A stretch of DNA of 64,000 bases from Nansenia antarctica (GCA_963989245.1 OZ022341.1:66763657-66827656); one strand, 5' to 3'. Positions 42,396-53,452 are shown, counted from the first letter of the stretch. The notes: generated by a model not told the origin, from the sequence alone. Program-made: numbers and translations.

Positions 42396-45300
42396 ATGGC
42401 TGAGCGCAGCCAACCAGACCAGACAGTTACCCCCCCTTCTCCGCCCCCTGAGCCAGAGCCACGACCACAGAGAGTCCCGCGGTTGCCTCCGAGGTTAGAG
42501 GAGTATGAGCTTGAGCTCGAAAGCTCACTGAGTGGTAGCGAGGAGCGCACTCCACGGGATACAGTGGTCGGAGAGGCCGAGGTGTCCGCCGGCGCGCGGG
42601 TGGCTAGCACTGAGACAGCCCTCAAAGAGCACCAGCCTGAGGATGAGATGGCAGAACCGCAGGGTTTTGCCGTGGAAACGGAAGAACAGGAAGGAGAGGC
42701 CCGGTCCGACAGCGCCTGCGGGCGCAAGAGGGAGGGCCTCAGCCTTAACGATCTGCCTCCCAGTACGACGCGCTCGAGACCTAGCTCCTGCCGCTCAGTG
42801 GCTTCCTACCGGTCCAGGGCTTCCGTGGGCAGTTCTGCCTCTGGGGCGGATAGCCTGCACTCCAGAGGGAGTAGTGCCGCGCTGTCCGAATGTATGCGCC
42901 AACAGGCCGAGATGGCGTTAGAGCGGGAGCGCCAACAGGCCGAGGTGGCGTTAGAGCGGGAACGACTCCAGTTCGAGCGTGAACGCCTCCAGCGCCAGGA
43001 GGCGCTAGAACGCGAACGCCTCCAGATGAACGGAGCGGAACGCGCGGCGGAGAGACAGCGCCAGGAGGCGCTAGAACGTGAACGCTTCCAGATGGAGCGC
43101 GACCGCCTCCAGACGGAGAGGCAGCGCCAGGAGGCGCTAGAACGTGAACGCCTCCAGATGAACGGAGCGGAACGTGCGGCGGAGAGACAGCGCCAGGAGG
43201 CGTTAGAGAGGGAACGCATCCAGTACGAGCGCGAGCGCCTCCAGATGGAGGGGGCGGAACGCGCGGCGGAGAGGCAGATGGAGGGGGCGGAACGCGCGGC
43301 GGAGAGGCAGATGGCGAGAGAGCAACTGCACGCAGAGAAGATGGAGGAAATGATGCAGACCATGCGCGACGTGTGCATCAGCAGAACTCCGTCGGCCCGT
43401 AGCTCCAGAGCATCATCCGCACGGCCCTCTCGAGTGCCATCTCCTGAACCCCCCGCCGATGGCTCCATGACCCCCGCCATGACTGTCCAACTACAGGCCC
43501 AGCTGACCACCTGGAAGGAAGAGGACCAGGGACCCGACCGCTACGCGGCCCAGAGGGAGCCCGCGTCGCTGCCCGGGAGGGGAGCCATCCCCCAAGAGCG
43601 TAGCACACCCCTAGGTCCTCCAGTGCACCAAAATGCATGCAGGCCGGACACCCAGACCGTCACTCCAGCACCGATGATCCACTACAGGATGTTCCCCCAG
43701 GTGGAGGGACCCAAGTTCCCCTTCTTCAAGGACGAGGACAGGAGCCAGTATGTGGAGCTACGCATCTGCCTAGACACGCTCTTGGACAACTCCTGCTCAG
43801 AGTCCTACAAATATGCGATTCTCCTTCAGCATGTGAGGAACCCCAGAGCCCACAACATGGTACTGGCCCATGCCTCCGCACCGACACCTTACACCAGAGC
43901 GCTCGCTGACTTGGATGCCCGCTACGGTCGTCCCTGGAACCACGCCCTTGCTGAACTGCAAGCCCTCGAACAGCAGGCCCCCATCAAGGATGACCGGGCG
44001 CTGGATGACTTCGCGCTCCGCGTGCACACCTTGGTTGGAATGCTGAAGACGCAGGGCCCAGCTGGCGCCAGCGAGATCAACAGCACCTCCAACGTAGAGC
44101 GGCTGCTCCGCAAGATCCCACGCTTCCGGCAGGAGAGGTTCCGGCGACAGCAGCGCGTTCGTAACCCCGGGAAGTTGGGTCTGAGCATGGCTGCCTTCGC
44201 GGAGTTCCTACTGGAGGAAGTGCATGACACCAACGTAGACGCCATGGGTTACGCTGAGCCGAAGAAGGAGAGGGAGAAGGGAGACCGCTGGGACCGGCCG
44301 AGCTCGAACAGAGGACGCCCAGTAGGAGTGCTGCACACGGAGGAGGAGCCTCGGAGAGAGAGGAAAGCCCGACCTGAGGGAAAGGATTCCTCTCAACCCC
44401 CTCAAAGGGGACGGAGAGGTCCACCGCCATGTCCGTACTGCACCAGCGAGCACTGGTTCAATGAGTGCAGTGACTTCAACAACCTGAGTACCGAGGACAA
44501 GCAGAGGTGGCTCGAGGAGAACCAGAGGTGCTGGAACTGTGGGCGCGACCATCTGGCTAAGAACTGCACCTTGAGGAGAAAGTGCAATCGCTGTGAGGAG
44601 GTCCACCTCAACATTCTACACGAGGTCTCCCTCGCCAGGTCCACGGAGGGCACCAGAAGCCCTAGGTCCGGTCGCGCACCGGAAGAGGAAACCCCTGTCT
44701 ACTACCTAGACCCAACCCAGAGCAGCGGCTCCGAGGTCCTACTGAAGGTGGTGAAGGTCCGACTCCACCACAACAACGTTGTGTACGACACGTACGCCGT
44801 TCTAGACGACGGGTCGGAACGGACCATCCTCCTCCAGGAGGCAGTGCGCCGGTTGGGGCTCCACGGGACTGAGGAGAAGCTGACTCTGCGCACGATACGT
44901 CGCGACCTTAAAGAGGTCACCGGGGCGAGAATCAACTTCTCTATCTCCCCGGCGGGGAGGCCGTCGGATAGACATCGGCTTCAGAATGTCTTCACCGCCG
45001 ACCAGCTAGCGCTCTCCCGCTACGACTACCCCCTGGAGAGGTTACGCGCAAGATATCCCCACCTACGGCGAGTAGAACTACATCCGATAGAAGGAGCGGA
45101 GCCAACCCTTCTCATCGGCTCGGACAACGCTGCACTGATCGTGTCGCTCCGTCCTCCGCTGAGAGGACCACGAGGCTGCCCGATGGCTGTTAAGACTGCG
45201 CTTGGGTGGGCCCTCCAAGGCGCTACCGAGTGGAGAGATAGAGACGGGAGAGCTACGTCATCCCTCCATGTCCGCACCGAAGAAGTGCAGACCATCAACT

Positions 45301-48300
45301 GCCTTCACACCAGTGTGGACTCCATGAATGCGGCGCTGCTAGACAACGTCCAGAAGCTGTGGACGCTAGACGTTGCGCCCTACAAGAATGAGAAGCTCTA
45401 CGTACGGTCAAAGGAGGACGTCTACGCCCTAGACCTCCTTAAAGCAAAGACAGTGCGTATCGAAGTCCAGGGCGTTAAGAGATACGTCACACCACTACTC
45501 CGCAGAGAACTCATGCCAGAGTTTCGAGTATCCCCTCGAACCGTCCTACAGTGTCTGACCAGCACTGAGAAGCGTATGAGGAAGGACGAGGTCCTTGCTG
45601 CTTCTTACCGAACGGAGATGAAGAAACTGACGGAGTCCGGTCTGGTGAAGAAGCTTGAGCCAGCCGAGGCGAACCGGAGTGCCGAGTCTTGGTACCTCCC
45701 GCACCACAATGTTCACCACAACGGGAAGAACCGAGTGGTCTTCAACTGTAGCTACCAGGTGGGGAAGCTCAACCTCAACCACTATCTTCTCCCTGGTCCA
45801 ACCTTGACCCCAGCCCTCTTGGGAGTTCTGGTGCGCTTCCGTCAGCAGCCGATCGCAGTCAGTGGTGACATTAAGCGAATGTTTCACCAGGTCAGGATGT
45901 TGGAGGAAGACAAGCCACTCATGAGGTTTCTCTGGAGAGAGGACCCGAGCGACCCCGACCCCTCTATCTACCAGTGGGAGGTGCTACCCTTCGGGACAAC
46001 CTGCAGCCCCTGCTGCGCTACCTATGCGCTACAGACTCACGCCGCGCAGGAGACGGCACCTCCTGGAGTGTTTGACGCCGTCCAGAAGAGCTTTTACGTG
46101 GACAACTGCCTCCACAGTTCGAAGACAGCCACGGAAGCCCGTCAGCTAGTCCAGGACCTGCGTGCTCATCTCCAGGAGGGTGGATTTGAGATCTGCCAGT
46201 GGGCCAGCAACGACCCGCAAGTCATCAGAGACCTCCCGAAGGAGGCCACCTCGACCAGCAGCGAGGCTTGGGTCTCTCACTCACCAGATGATGCTCAGGA
46301 GATGACGCTCGGACTTATCTGGCAGTTCCAGACCGACACTCTACGCTATCGCAATAAGCCTGCAAAGCCTCAACGCGTCACGATGAGAACGATATACAGC
46401 ACTCTAGCGAGCCAGTACGACCCACTGGGGTATATCGCTCCCTTCACGACGATGGCCAAGGTGCTTGTCCGGGAGCTGTGGGCCCAAGAACGAGGATGGG
46501 ACGATCCTCTGCCTCGTCACCTAGAAGAGAAGTGGAAGGCCTGGGAGCAGGAACTTCCCACTCTCCAGCACATCAAGCTGCAGCGGAGCTACTTCCCTCC
46601 CTCCACGGACCTAGAGAGGAGTGTCATCACGCTACATGTATTCTGCGACGCCTCGGAGATGGCGTACGGGTCCGTGGCATACGTCAGAGCGGCAGAGCTT
46701 GGAGGTGAAGTCCACGTCTCGTTTGTCCTGGCACGTTCCCGAGTGGCGCCGAAGAAGCAACAGTCCATCCCAAGACTGGAGCTGTGTGCTGCCCTGAACG
46801 GCGCGCAACTGGGAAGGTTCCTGCTCGACGAGCTCCAGCTACCTCTGAAGAGCGTCACCATGTGGTCAGACTCCACTACCGTCCTCCAGTGGTTGAAGTC
46901 CAGCTCATGTCGGTACAAGGTGTTCGTGGGCACCCGAGTCGCAGAGATTCTGGAGTTGACTGAGGTGAACTGCTGGCGTTATGTAGACACCAAGAGGAAC
47001 CCTGCTGACGTCATCACGAGAGGGGCAACTCTACAGGATCTGGCTGAGCCCCACCTGTATCACACGGGACCAGACTTCCTACAGGAGCGGGAGTCAGAGT
47101 GGCCAGCCACGCCGGCGTTAGCAGAAGACAGAGAGGACAAAGAGCTGCGTAAGACGTTGTTCTGCGGAGTCACCCAGGTCGTAGACCCTGCGACTACTCC
47201 AGGAGAGGAGTGTGAGACGCTCGAAGAGCTGCAGAAGAGGATGTTCTGCTCCAAGGCCGGTCTACCCCTAGATACTACGCTCAGCGCCGAAGATTACACC
47301 GCGGCGGAGCTCCTGGTGCTGCAGAGTGCCCAACAGGATGCCTTCTCCCGAGAGCGGGAGTGTCTCGAGAAAGGGAAGCCGATCCCCTCGGACAGTAGAC
47401 TCCGCGGCTTAGCTCCAGAGCTCGACGGTGTTCTCATTCGCGTGGGTGGCAGACTGCGCCGCGCTCAAGATCTAGACCTGGACACGAAGCATCCCATCGT
47501 GCTTCCCACTAAGCATCAGGTCACCAGGTTGGTCATCAAGCACCATGATGACAAAGTGCAGCACGCGGGTGGAGAGCGTGTCTTCGCGGAGGTACGACGG
47601 AGATTCTGGATACTCCATGGACGGGAGGCGGTACGGAGATATCAAAGGTCCTGCTCGGACTGCCAGAGGTGGCGAGCCACGCCGCCGCAGCCCATGATGT
47701 CCGATCTGCCCGAGGACCGGCTGCGACTGAGACAGGCTCCGTTCCACTCTACTGGGGTCGACTGTTTCGGGCCACTCCTAGTCCGAAACCGGCGAGCCTC
47801 CGAAAAGCGGTGGGGCATGATCTACACGTGCCTGACGACGAGAGCAATGCACCTGGAAGTTCTGCACCAGCTCACAAGCGACAGCTTCCTCATGTCCTTC
47901 AAGAGGTTCACCTCCAGGCGAGGGACCCCTAAGACCCTCCGGTCGGACAGAGGCACCAACTTCGTCGGTGGTGAGGCCGAGCTGAGGGCGAGCTACGCTG
48001 CGATGACTGAGGAGGCCCGTGACCGACTCGCCTCCCAGCAAGTGAAGTTTGAGTTCAACCCCCCAAATGCTCCACACTTCGGGGGAGCCTGGGAGCGGGA
48101 GATTCGCTCAGTAAAGAACGTCCTACGTACCATTCTCGGACAGAAGGTGCCTACCGATGAGGTGCTCCAGACTGTGCTAGCAGAGATTGAGGGCATCTTG
48201 AACTCCCGGCCCCTAGGCTATACCTCCAGTGATGTAGCAGATCTGGATCCCATCACGCCTAACTTCTTGCTGATGGGGCGGCGAGACTCTGCACTGCCTC

Positions 48301-48698
48301 AGCTAGTCTACGACCCTGCAGAGCTCACCGGAAGAAGATGGTGGAGGCACAGCCAGGTGCTCGCGGACCAGTTCTGGAAGCAGTTCATACTGCACTACCT
48401 GCCGACCCTGCAAGTCAGGCAGAAGTGGACGAGGGAGAGAGACAACTTGTCCGAAGGTGCCGTGGTACTGGTGATCGACCAGTCCCTTCCACGCGCCGCC
48501 TGGCAGACAGGCAGAGTGACCAAGGTCCTGCCGGGTCCGGATGGAAGGGTGCGGACGGCCATCGTGGACGTTGGTGGTCGCACTTACACCCGACCTGTGG
48601 CACGCCTGATTGAGCTCCCTCAAATTAGCCAGGACACTATCACCTCCTACCTCACGCTGCTAGAGCAGCCTAGCCAGTGTGCCTTCTTAGTTAACTGA
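42396..48698 (+). CDS. BEL/Pao Gag-Pol polyprotein
   Basis: 2100 residues from the ATG 19 bases after the primer site. A Gag region with low-complexity text comes first, then about 160 residues of tandem ERERLQ and GAERAAERQ heptad-like repeats (about residues 165-310) that should form a long coiled coil. A Gag core and two CCHC-like knuckles follow (around CWNCGRDHLAKNC). Next are an aspartic protease (LDDGSERTIL), RT (SGDIKRMFHQV, YVDNCL), RNase H (FCDASEMAYGSVAY), an integrase with a zinc-binding start (HAGGERVF through CSDCQRW) and catalytic core (TGVDCFGP, RSDRGTNFVG, then NSRPLG), and a C-terminal LPRAAWQTGRV domain typical of BEL/Pao. No stop or frameshift is seen. Confidence 0.93.
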   Translation: MAERSQPDQTVTPPSPPPEPEPRPQRVPRLPPRLEEYELELESSLSGSEERTPRDTVVGEAEVSAGARVASTETALKEHQPEDEMAEPQGFAVETEEQEGEARSDSACGRKREGLSLNDLPPSTTRSRPSSCRSVASYRSRASVGSSASGADSLHSRGSSAALSECMRQQAEMALERERQQAEVALERERLQFERERLQRQEALERERLQMNGAERAAERQRQEALERERFQMERDRLQTERQRQEALERERLQMNGAERAAERQRQEALERERIQYERERLQMEGAERAAERQMEGAERAAERQMAREQLHAEKMEEMMQTMRDVCISRTPSARSSRASSARPSRVPSPEPPADGSMTPAMTVQLQAQLTTWKEEDQGPDRYAAQREPASLPGRGAIPQERSTPLGPPVHQNACRPDTQTVTPAPMIHYRMFPQVEGPKFPFFKDEDRSQYVELRICLDTLLDNSCSESYKYAILLQHVRNPRAHNMVLAHASAPTPYTRALADLDARYGRPWNHALAELQALEQQAPIKDDRALDDFALRVHTLVGMLKTQGPAGASEINSTSNVERLLRKIPRFRQERFRRQQRVRNPGKLGLSMAAFAEFLLEEVHDTNVDAMGYAEPKKEREKGDRWDRPSSNRGRPVGVLHTEEEPRRERKARPEGKDSSQPPQRGRRGPPPCPYCTSEHWFNECSDFNNLSTEDKQRWLEENQRCWNCGRDHLAKNCTLRRKCNRCEEVHLNILHEVSLARSTEGTRSPRSGRAPEEETPVYYLDPTQSSGSEVLLKVVKVRLHHNNVVYDTYAVLDDGSERTILLQEAVRRLGLHGTEEKLTLRTIRRDLKEVTGARINFSISPAGRPSDRHRLQNVFTADQLALSRYDYPLERLRARYPHLRRVELHPIEGAEPTLLIGSDNAALIVSLRPPLRGPRGCPMAVKTALGWALQGATEWRDRDGRATSSLHVRTEEVQTINCLHTSVDSMNAALLDNVQKLWTLDVAPYKNEKLYVRSKEDVYALDLLKAKTVRIEVQGVKRYVTPLLRRELMPEFRVSPRTVLQCLTSTEKRMRKDEVLAASYRTEMKKLTESGLVKKLEPAEANRSAESWYLPHHNVHHNGKNRVVFNCSYQVGKLNLNHYLLPGPTLTPALLGVLVRFRQQPIAVSGDIKRMFHQVRMLEEDKPLMRFLWREDPSDPDPSIYQWEVLPFGTTCSPCCATYALQTHAAQETAPPGVFDAVQKSFYVDNCLHSSKTATEARQLVQDLRAHLQEGGFEICQWASNDPQVIRDLPKEATSTSSEAWVSHSPDDAQEMTLGLIWQFQTDTLRYRNKPAKPQRVTMRTIYSTLASQYDPLGYIAPFTTMAKVLVRELWAQERGWDDPLPRHLEEKWKAWEQELPTLQHIKLQRSYFPPSTDLERSVITLHVFCDASEMAYGSVAYVRAAELGGEVHVSFVLARSRVAPKKQQSIPRLELCAALNGAQLGRFLLDELQLPLKSVTMWSDSTTVLQWLKSSSCRYKVFVGTRVAEILELTEVNCWRYVDTKRNPADVITRGATLQDLAEPHLYHTGPDFLQERESEWPATPALAEDREDKELRKTLFCGVTQVVDPATTPGEECETLEELQKRMFCSKAGLPLDTTLSAEDYTAAELLVLQSAQQDAFSRERECLEKGKPIPSDSRLRGLAPELDGVLIRVGGRLRRAQDLDLDTKHPIVLPTKHQVTRLVIKHHDDKVQHAGGERVFAEVRRRFWILHGREAVRRYQRSCSDCQRWRATPPQPMMSDLPEDRLRLRQAPFHSTGVDCFGPLLVRNRRASEKRWGMIYTCLTTRAMHLEVLHQLTSDSFLMSFKRFTSRRGTPKTLRSDRGTNFVGGEAELRASYAAMTEEARDRLASQQVKFEFNPPNAPHFGGAWEREIRSVKNVLRTILGQKVPTDEVLQTVLAEIEGILNSRPLGYTSSDVADLDPITPNFLLMGRRDSALPQLVYDPAELTGRRWWRHSQVLADQFWKQFILHYLPTLQVRQKWTRERDNLSEGAVVLVIDQSLPRAAWQTGRVTKVLPGPDGRVRTAIVDVGGRTYTRPVARLIELPQISQDTITSYLTLLEQPSQCAFLVN

Positions 48699-48721
48699 AA
48701 CCGAGGGTTTCATGGGGCGGC

Positions 48722-49787
48722 TGTTGTGAAGGCCCACAGTTTTAGAGCCAGTTTTAGTTTCCCCGAAATCAGCCCTTCTGCCCCAGTTATTTACTTTGTT
48801 ATTTTCTATACTATTCATATACGTTTCGTGAAGTGTATGTATTATTCTTGTAATGTTTATGCATATGTTTGACGACGTAGTATCCGGGGTGTGTCCGTGA
48901 CCCGGATGCTACGTTCGGTGGTGTATATATAAGAAACGGAAGTAGTCCGCGAGTCAGTGTGTGGTGAGCATCAGAACGAGAGAGACCAAATGAGAGAGAG
49001 AGTAACGCGAATTCAATGTAAGATGGCGGATTCAGTACGACGCACACCGTGCAGAAGCTGAGGACGCCAGGAAAGCGATTATTGAGTGTACCACTGTAGC
49101 CCGTTTAGTTGTGTTCCCGTTGGACCGCCTTGCCAGCAGCCGGCTGTTCAACGTTGGACCAAGCGAGACGCCAGCTGGACATAATCGTCGCCTCCACGAG
49201 CGGACTGCGACCGAACACTGACTCCAGCGGAGCTTCGACGCGGACCACCGGACTTGGGCCCTTCACCTCGTGGTAGACCACGAAGACGGCCCTTTCCCTC
49301 CGTGTTGCTACGTCACCCCCCCCTTTCGTCGGCTAACTTCATCGACGCACATGCCATTCAACCAGGCCTCAACGCGCACCACAGCCCTGGACTATCAGCC
49401 TGTTCAGGCCAGAGACTATCAGTGAGTGATTGAGTGTGTGTGTGGCCGGCCGGGAGGGAATGTATATATGGGGATGTATACAACCGTCATGTAAATAAAT
49501 GTGTTGTTCATATGTAATACCGTGTGTTAGTTGTTTGTAGTTCCAATGCTAATGCTAATTGTATGCTAATGCTAAGTACAAGGCTAATGCTAATGCTAGT
49601 TGTTTGAATGCTAACGGCTAATGCTAATGCTAGTTCCCATGCTAATGCTAACGATATTAACTGCTAGTCTAACGGTTTGCTGGCGCCCCCTGCCTGTATC
49701 CTCCTATACTGCCTATTTAGCTCCATTAGTTAGATAACCAGCCCCTTCCTAAATTATACAGTCCTTTTCAGCTACTCCCTGGTTACA
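48722..49787 (+). repeat. BEL 3' LTR
   Basis: 1066-bp direct repeat of the 5' LTR with about one base difference; a GGGGCGGC purine-rich run precedes it. Confidence 0.93.
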
Positions 49788-50135
49788 CCTATCCTTAACC
49801 ATAAATCTAGTTACATATCAACAGAGTTGCAGTTGATAGTTTGAGCAGCTGTGGATCATCTATAAGGGAATAAAGTGTGACCCCAGTCAAGTAGGAAATG
49901 TCATACTGTCATATGCTCCACCGAGCGCGAGGAGAGCAGAGCGCGAGGTTATTAACAAAGACGTTCATAGCGGGAATTTCTGGATCAGGAGAGCACCTAC
50001 ATTCTCTTACATCTCTTTCATCAATTATGGGTACGTATAGCTTAATTTATCCACATCTGCTAGCGGTTACAGTAACAAGGATGAGCCGTTCGTCGTCCAT
50101 TCCTGCAACAAGAGTTCAACACAGGTGCGGTGATT

Positions 50136-50172
50136 GACGCCCCACGTGGGCACGGCGCCCACGTGGGGCGTC
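50136..50172. other. Perfect 16-bp-stem hairpin
   Basis: GACGCCCCACGTGGGC and GCCCACGTGGGGCGTC pair perfectly around a short loop of about 5 bases. Each arm holds CACGTG. It lies inside the TTA-flanked DNA transposon. Confidence 0.85.
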
Positions 50173-50420
50173 TCATTGTGACGTCTGCGTCCATCCACCG
50201 TCAAAAATCAAGCAGCCATCGGACGCAACGTTGACGCAACGCAACGCAGCAGGTGGAGCACCTTTCATTGATTACAATGCATTTGATCCCAATTTCGGAC
50301 GCAACGCACATTAGACGCAACGCTCGATGGCCATGGTGGAGCTTGGCCGTTAGTTAGCTACCTAGCTAGTCAGTTAGTCAGTTAGTTAGCTAGTTAGCTA
50401 GCTAGCTGGTTCCTGCGTAC

Positions 50421-50500
50421 CTCTCCAAGGCCTTCACCGCGTCCTCATCGTCCCTGAACACCACGTAGGCGTTGATGCTCGCGCGCACAATGTTGTATTT
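50421..50500 (-). pseudogene. RRM-type exon fragment, RBM34-like
   Basis: An 80-base minus-strand segment between CAAACCAG and GAG|GTACGC splice-like sites encodes NIVRASINAYVVFRDDEDAV and then KALE. INAYVVF plus the following acidic stretch resembles the first RRM of RBM34. No other exon of that gene is seen. It may be an old captured exon, or the edge of a host gene broken by repeats. Confidence 0.4.
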
Positions 50501-50859
50501 CTGGTTTGGAGTCGGAAATGGCAAAACGTCACGTTTGACGTCAGACTTAACAACCGGATATTCAGGGCGCAATTTTTGCGCCCCGGCCGAGAAATAGGAG
50601 ACAGCCAATTGGAGCGCTGCTACAGCTCACATGTAAGACAAAAGTATTTGGCCTGCTATAGACTTGCATTCGGCCGGCGCCCCGACTCCTCCCTCTATGT
50701 ATTTTAACTGTGAATTTTACACACACACAGATCAAATGTTTATTGTATTGGAGGATTTTTAATGAATGCTGATAGGCGCAGACAGAATATCAGCCGCATT
50801 TTGTGAATAAACAATGTTTATTTAAAAAAAAAACTTTTACAAATCGCAACTAGGAAGTG

Positions 50860-51062
50860 AAGGTGGGGGCGGCGCCCCAGCGCCCTCTATCGGCCAGCCG
50901 CCACTGGTTTGCAGTTTGCCCTTTAATAAGTTATATATGAAAAATAATTAAGTTATATATATATTCTCATGCTAAAATCGACTGTAAATCCAGATTTTAA
51001 AGTTGATATTCTTCCCCGTGGAGCATGCCCCCATAACCTGTGCCCCACCAGCCGCCACTGAC
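50860..51062. mobile_element. Two hAT-type termini (CAGCCGCCACTG)
   Basis: One terminus ends at about 50906 after GCGCCCTCTATCGGCCAGCC. A second ends at about 51060, and its inner 110 bases are an inverted match of 39256-39375. CAGTGGCGGCTGG ends are typical of a fish hAT family. Exact element limits are not resolved. Confidence 0.5.
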
Positions 51063-52029
51063 ATTACCTACTGGTTATGCAGAGTTATTACAGGCATGTG
51101 AGCCGCACTGGAAAAACGTTGCCTACTGTAATTCATGCGAAGTTTAAGTGGCTCGTAATAAAATTAACGATGTTGTTATCTGCCGAGAAAATGAGTTTAA
51201 TTCAAGATTTAAAGGGAACTGATGTTTATGATTGTATTTCAGTCTTTCTTTATATCCCTCCGGAGCTGTCTATCTCGCCTTCAACATGCCTAGTGCGTTC
51301 CACAACGGACCTTGCCCGGCCACGCGCTAAATGATACTGGAGTTTCTCCGGTGTCTGGGAGTTCGCAAAGGGAGTTCGCAATCATGTTTTCAATGTCACC
51401 TGATAAGATTAAGACCATTATATTATTACAGTTTAAGCAGCACTCGAGTTGAGGCGGGATGAAAACAGTCAAAATTGTCTAAAACTGCCCTCCCCTCTTT
51501 CCATACGTTTTGTCATTTATCAATTAACGTGGTATTACTGCTATTTCAAGGTGCGAGGGGGCACGCACACATGCAATGACATTTTTACTGACACTGAAGT
51601 CACTGACGCTGAGGGGATGCTAAAATTGTCCTCATATGATAAAATCCACCATCCCCCCTGATTTTCTTTTACAACTTGAGTACTGAGTATAAGCATGTGC
51701 CTGGTTAGTTGTCATGATCAAACGTTACAAATGCAACTTACCGAGAAGCCACCCTTCTCTGCCCTCTCCCGCTTCCAGACGACCCTATATTATAGCACTT
51801 GTCTTAATTCAGTCGCTATAATTGAGCCGCTATCACAGGTAAGGGCGTTAATACAAACCTCATTCACCTGCGTTCATTTTACCTGCGTTGGTATTTATAG
51901 AAGGAAGCACGTACGCAACTTTAAACCATCTCAGCCCATTTTATAAATAATGCTTAAGTCCGTTTAGAAAAATGTGCTTACGTGAAAGTCAAAGATGACG
52001 TTGAAGTACTTTTTTATAAATGAGGCCCA
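51063..52029. other. Unassigned sequence ending in a MITE-like terminus
   Basis: No gene recognised. The last part (to about 52029) ends TTTTTATAAATGAGGCCC, a terminus commonly seen on dispersed vertebrate MITEs. Its partner end was not found. Confidence 0.35.
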
Positions 52030-52495
52030 AGAACTCCCAGGTAATATTTTTAAAAATATATTTATAGAGAGGGATAAGGGATATCATATGAGTGGTAAAC
52101 ACAACTTTAACAAGGGTTATGCTTACACCCATCTCAGGAGCAGGTGCATAACATTCTACGGAGTTACCATGTGGAATGGGCTAGAGGAAAATATGAAGGA
52201 AAGCAGAAATAGTATATTTATCTCTTAAAGCAAAATTGGTTCCCTTGTACTACGCTAGGCTACTGCCTTTTTAAAATTGTCTGTTATTGTTTATAGCGCA
52301 GGACACTATTGCTACTTGCACAGCACTTTATGTTTAGCACTTGATGTCCCTTATGTCCTCTGTCTTTTATTGTTACTATTGTCTCTTTCTTTTCTGGCAC
52401 AGTGTTGAGTGTCTCGTCCCATTTCATTTCACTGCATGTTTTACTTTGTATTTCTGTGCATGTGACAAATAAAGTACCCTTGAACCCTTGATTTA
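52030..52495 (+). mobile_element. LINE 3' end fragment (L2/CR1-like)
   Basis: Encodes ELPGNIFKNIFIERDKGYHM followed by a CITFYGVTMWNGLEENMKES segment and a stop at 52228, which matches the very C-terminus of a fish LINE polyprotein. A 3' UTR follows and ends GTGACAAATAAAGTACCCTT with CTTGAAC repeats. Confidence 0.65.
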
Positions 52496-53452
52496 ACGAC
52501 GTTACTGCCGCCGTGGGAACCTCTGAACCACACCATCACCATGCTGGAACTAATGGTAGGGTCACACACACACACACACGGAATATTAATGATGGTATTG
52601 TGTGACGCCCTCTCCTGGCGATCTTGTGTATGGTTCTGTCTCTATCAGCAACTAGAGGACACTTGTGAAATTAAGGACAATAACATTTTTTACATTTAAC
52701 ATAAAACATTTTTTATGGATGGAACATCTGTATGAATATTCAAGTGTCTCTCCCTCTAACATTCATCTGAAAGGTTGGTCCATTGCATTAACATGTAATC
52801 ATCTCTGGTTCTCCCCAGAATGTTCTGCAGAGCACAATTAGAGTTCAATTTTAAGTCAGGGTACTGTACAGCAAATATGTGTCTAATGTTAACTTGTTAA
52901 GACAAATGCCAACCTTACATTTTACAACCAGTAGTACATAAAATGCCCCATTTGAACAGCTTTATTCATTTTATTAGAACAATGGTAGAGAGAATATTTA
53001 GTTTCTTCTCCAATTAGGTATTTGCAGTTTTTACACTCATATTTATTAAAGTAATCTGTAAATGTACACTCTAAAATAATATCATGACTTGAATTTTGAA
53101 TGTTTGCTATCGGTAAAGAAGTAAACCATAGAAAAAATATGGTATTGGAAAAAAACAACCATCCGTTGCACTTTATTTAACAGTATTGTTCTACTGGTAT
53201 TATCAAGTATTTACTTCCTGGTACTTACTTTAAAGAACTACCTGATACCAAATGTGCTGGTACCAAAGGAGTGCTGTAATTACTAATAAATACCTGATCA
53301 TTTCTGTACCGTAAAGACCCCCAAACCAAACATCTATTATTTGAAGTAAGCTCAAGTCACTATAGCTAAATTAATTAGCATAAAAATACCACATGACTGA
53401 ATAGATTTCATAACAAACTGTCTGTGTAGGTTCTATGGTGTCTAAGGTATTA
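52496..53452 (-). other. Probable 3' UTR and flank of the receptor gene
   Basis: AT-rich sequence downstream of the receptor stop codon. The minus strand has AATAAA-type signals at about 53171-53177 and 53042-53047, candidate polyadenylation sites. A short CA repeat lies at 52561-52579. Confidence 0.5.

Larger units (their letters stand above)
41292..49787 (+). mobile_element. BEL/Pao LTR retrotransposon, apparently intact
   Basis: Two 1066-bp LTRs (41292-42357 and 48722-49787) start TGTTGTGAAG and end GGTTACA, with a 5-bp duplication CCTAT (41287-41291 and 49788-49792). One difference between the LTRs was noticed (near 41571 versus 49011). The primer binding site and a single 2100-codon frame are intact, and no env is present. 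This is a very young insertion. Confidence 0.95.
40943..50349. mobile_element. TTA-flanked DNA transposon hosting a BEL element
   Basis: The ends CGGCCAAGCTCCACC and GGTGGAGCTTGGCCG are inverted and flanked by TTA (40940-40942 and 50350-50352). TTA duplication is the PIF/Harbinger pattern, but the array itself is rich in TTA. Subterminal repeats of GACGTTGCGTCAAC-type text occur at both ends. Without the BEL element (41292-49787 plus its target copy) it is about 0.9 kb and has no transposase. Confidence 0.75.

Noticed and set aside
42806..43510. A 234-codon antisense frame in the BEL Gag
   Set aside because: Mirror of the coiled-coil repeats on the coding strand.
39256..51062. One giant hAT element from 39256 to 51060
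   Set aside because: The ends are inverted and similar over 110 bases, but the left copy has an extra stretch and the flanks show no 8-bp duplication.
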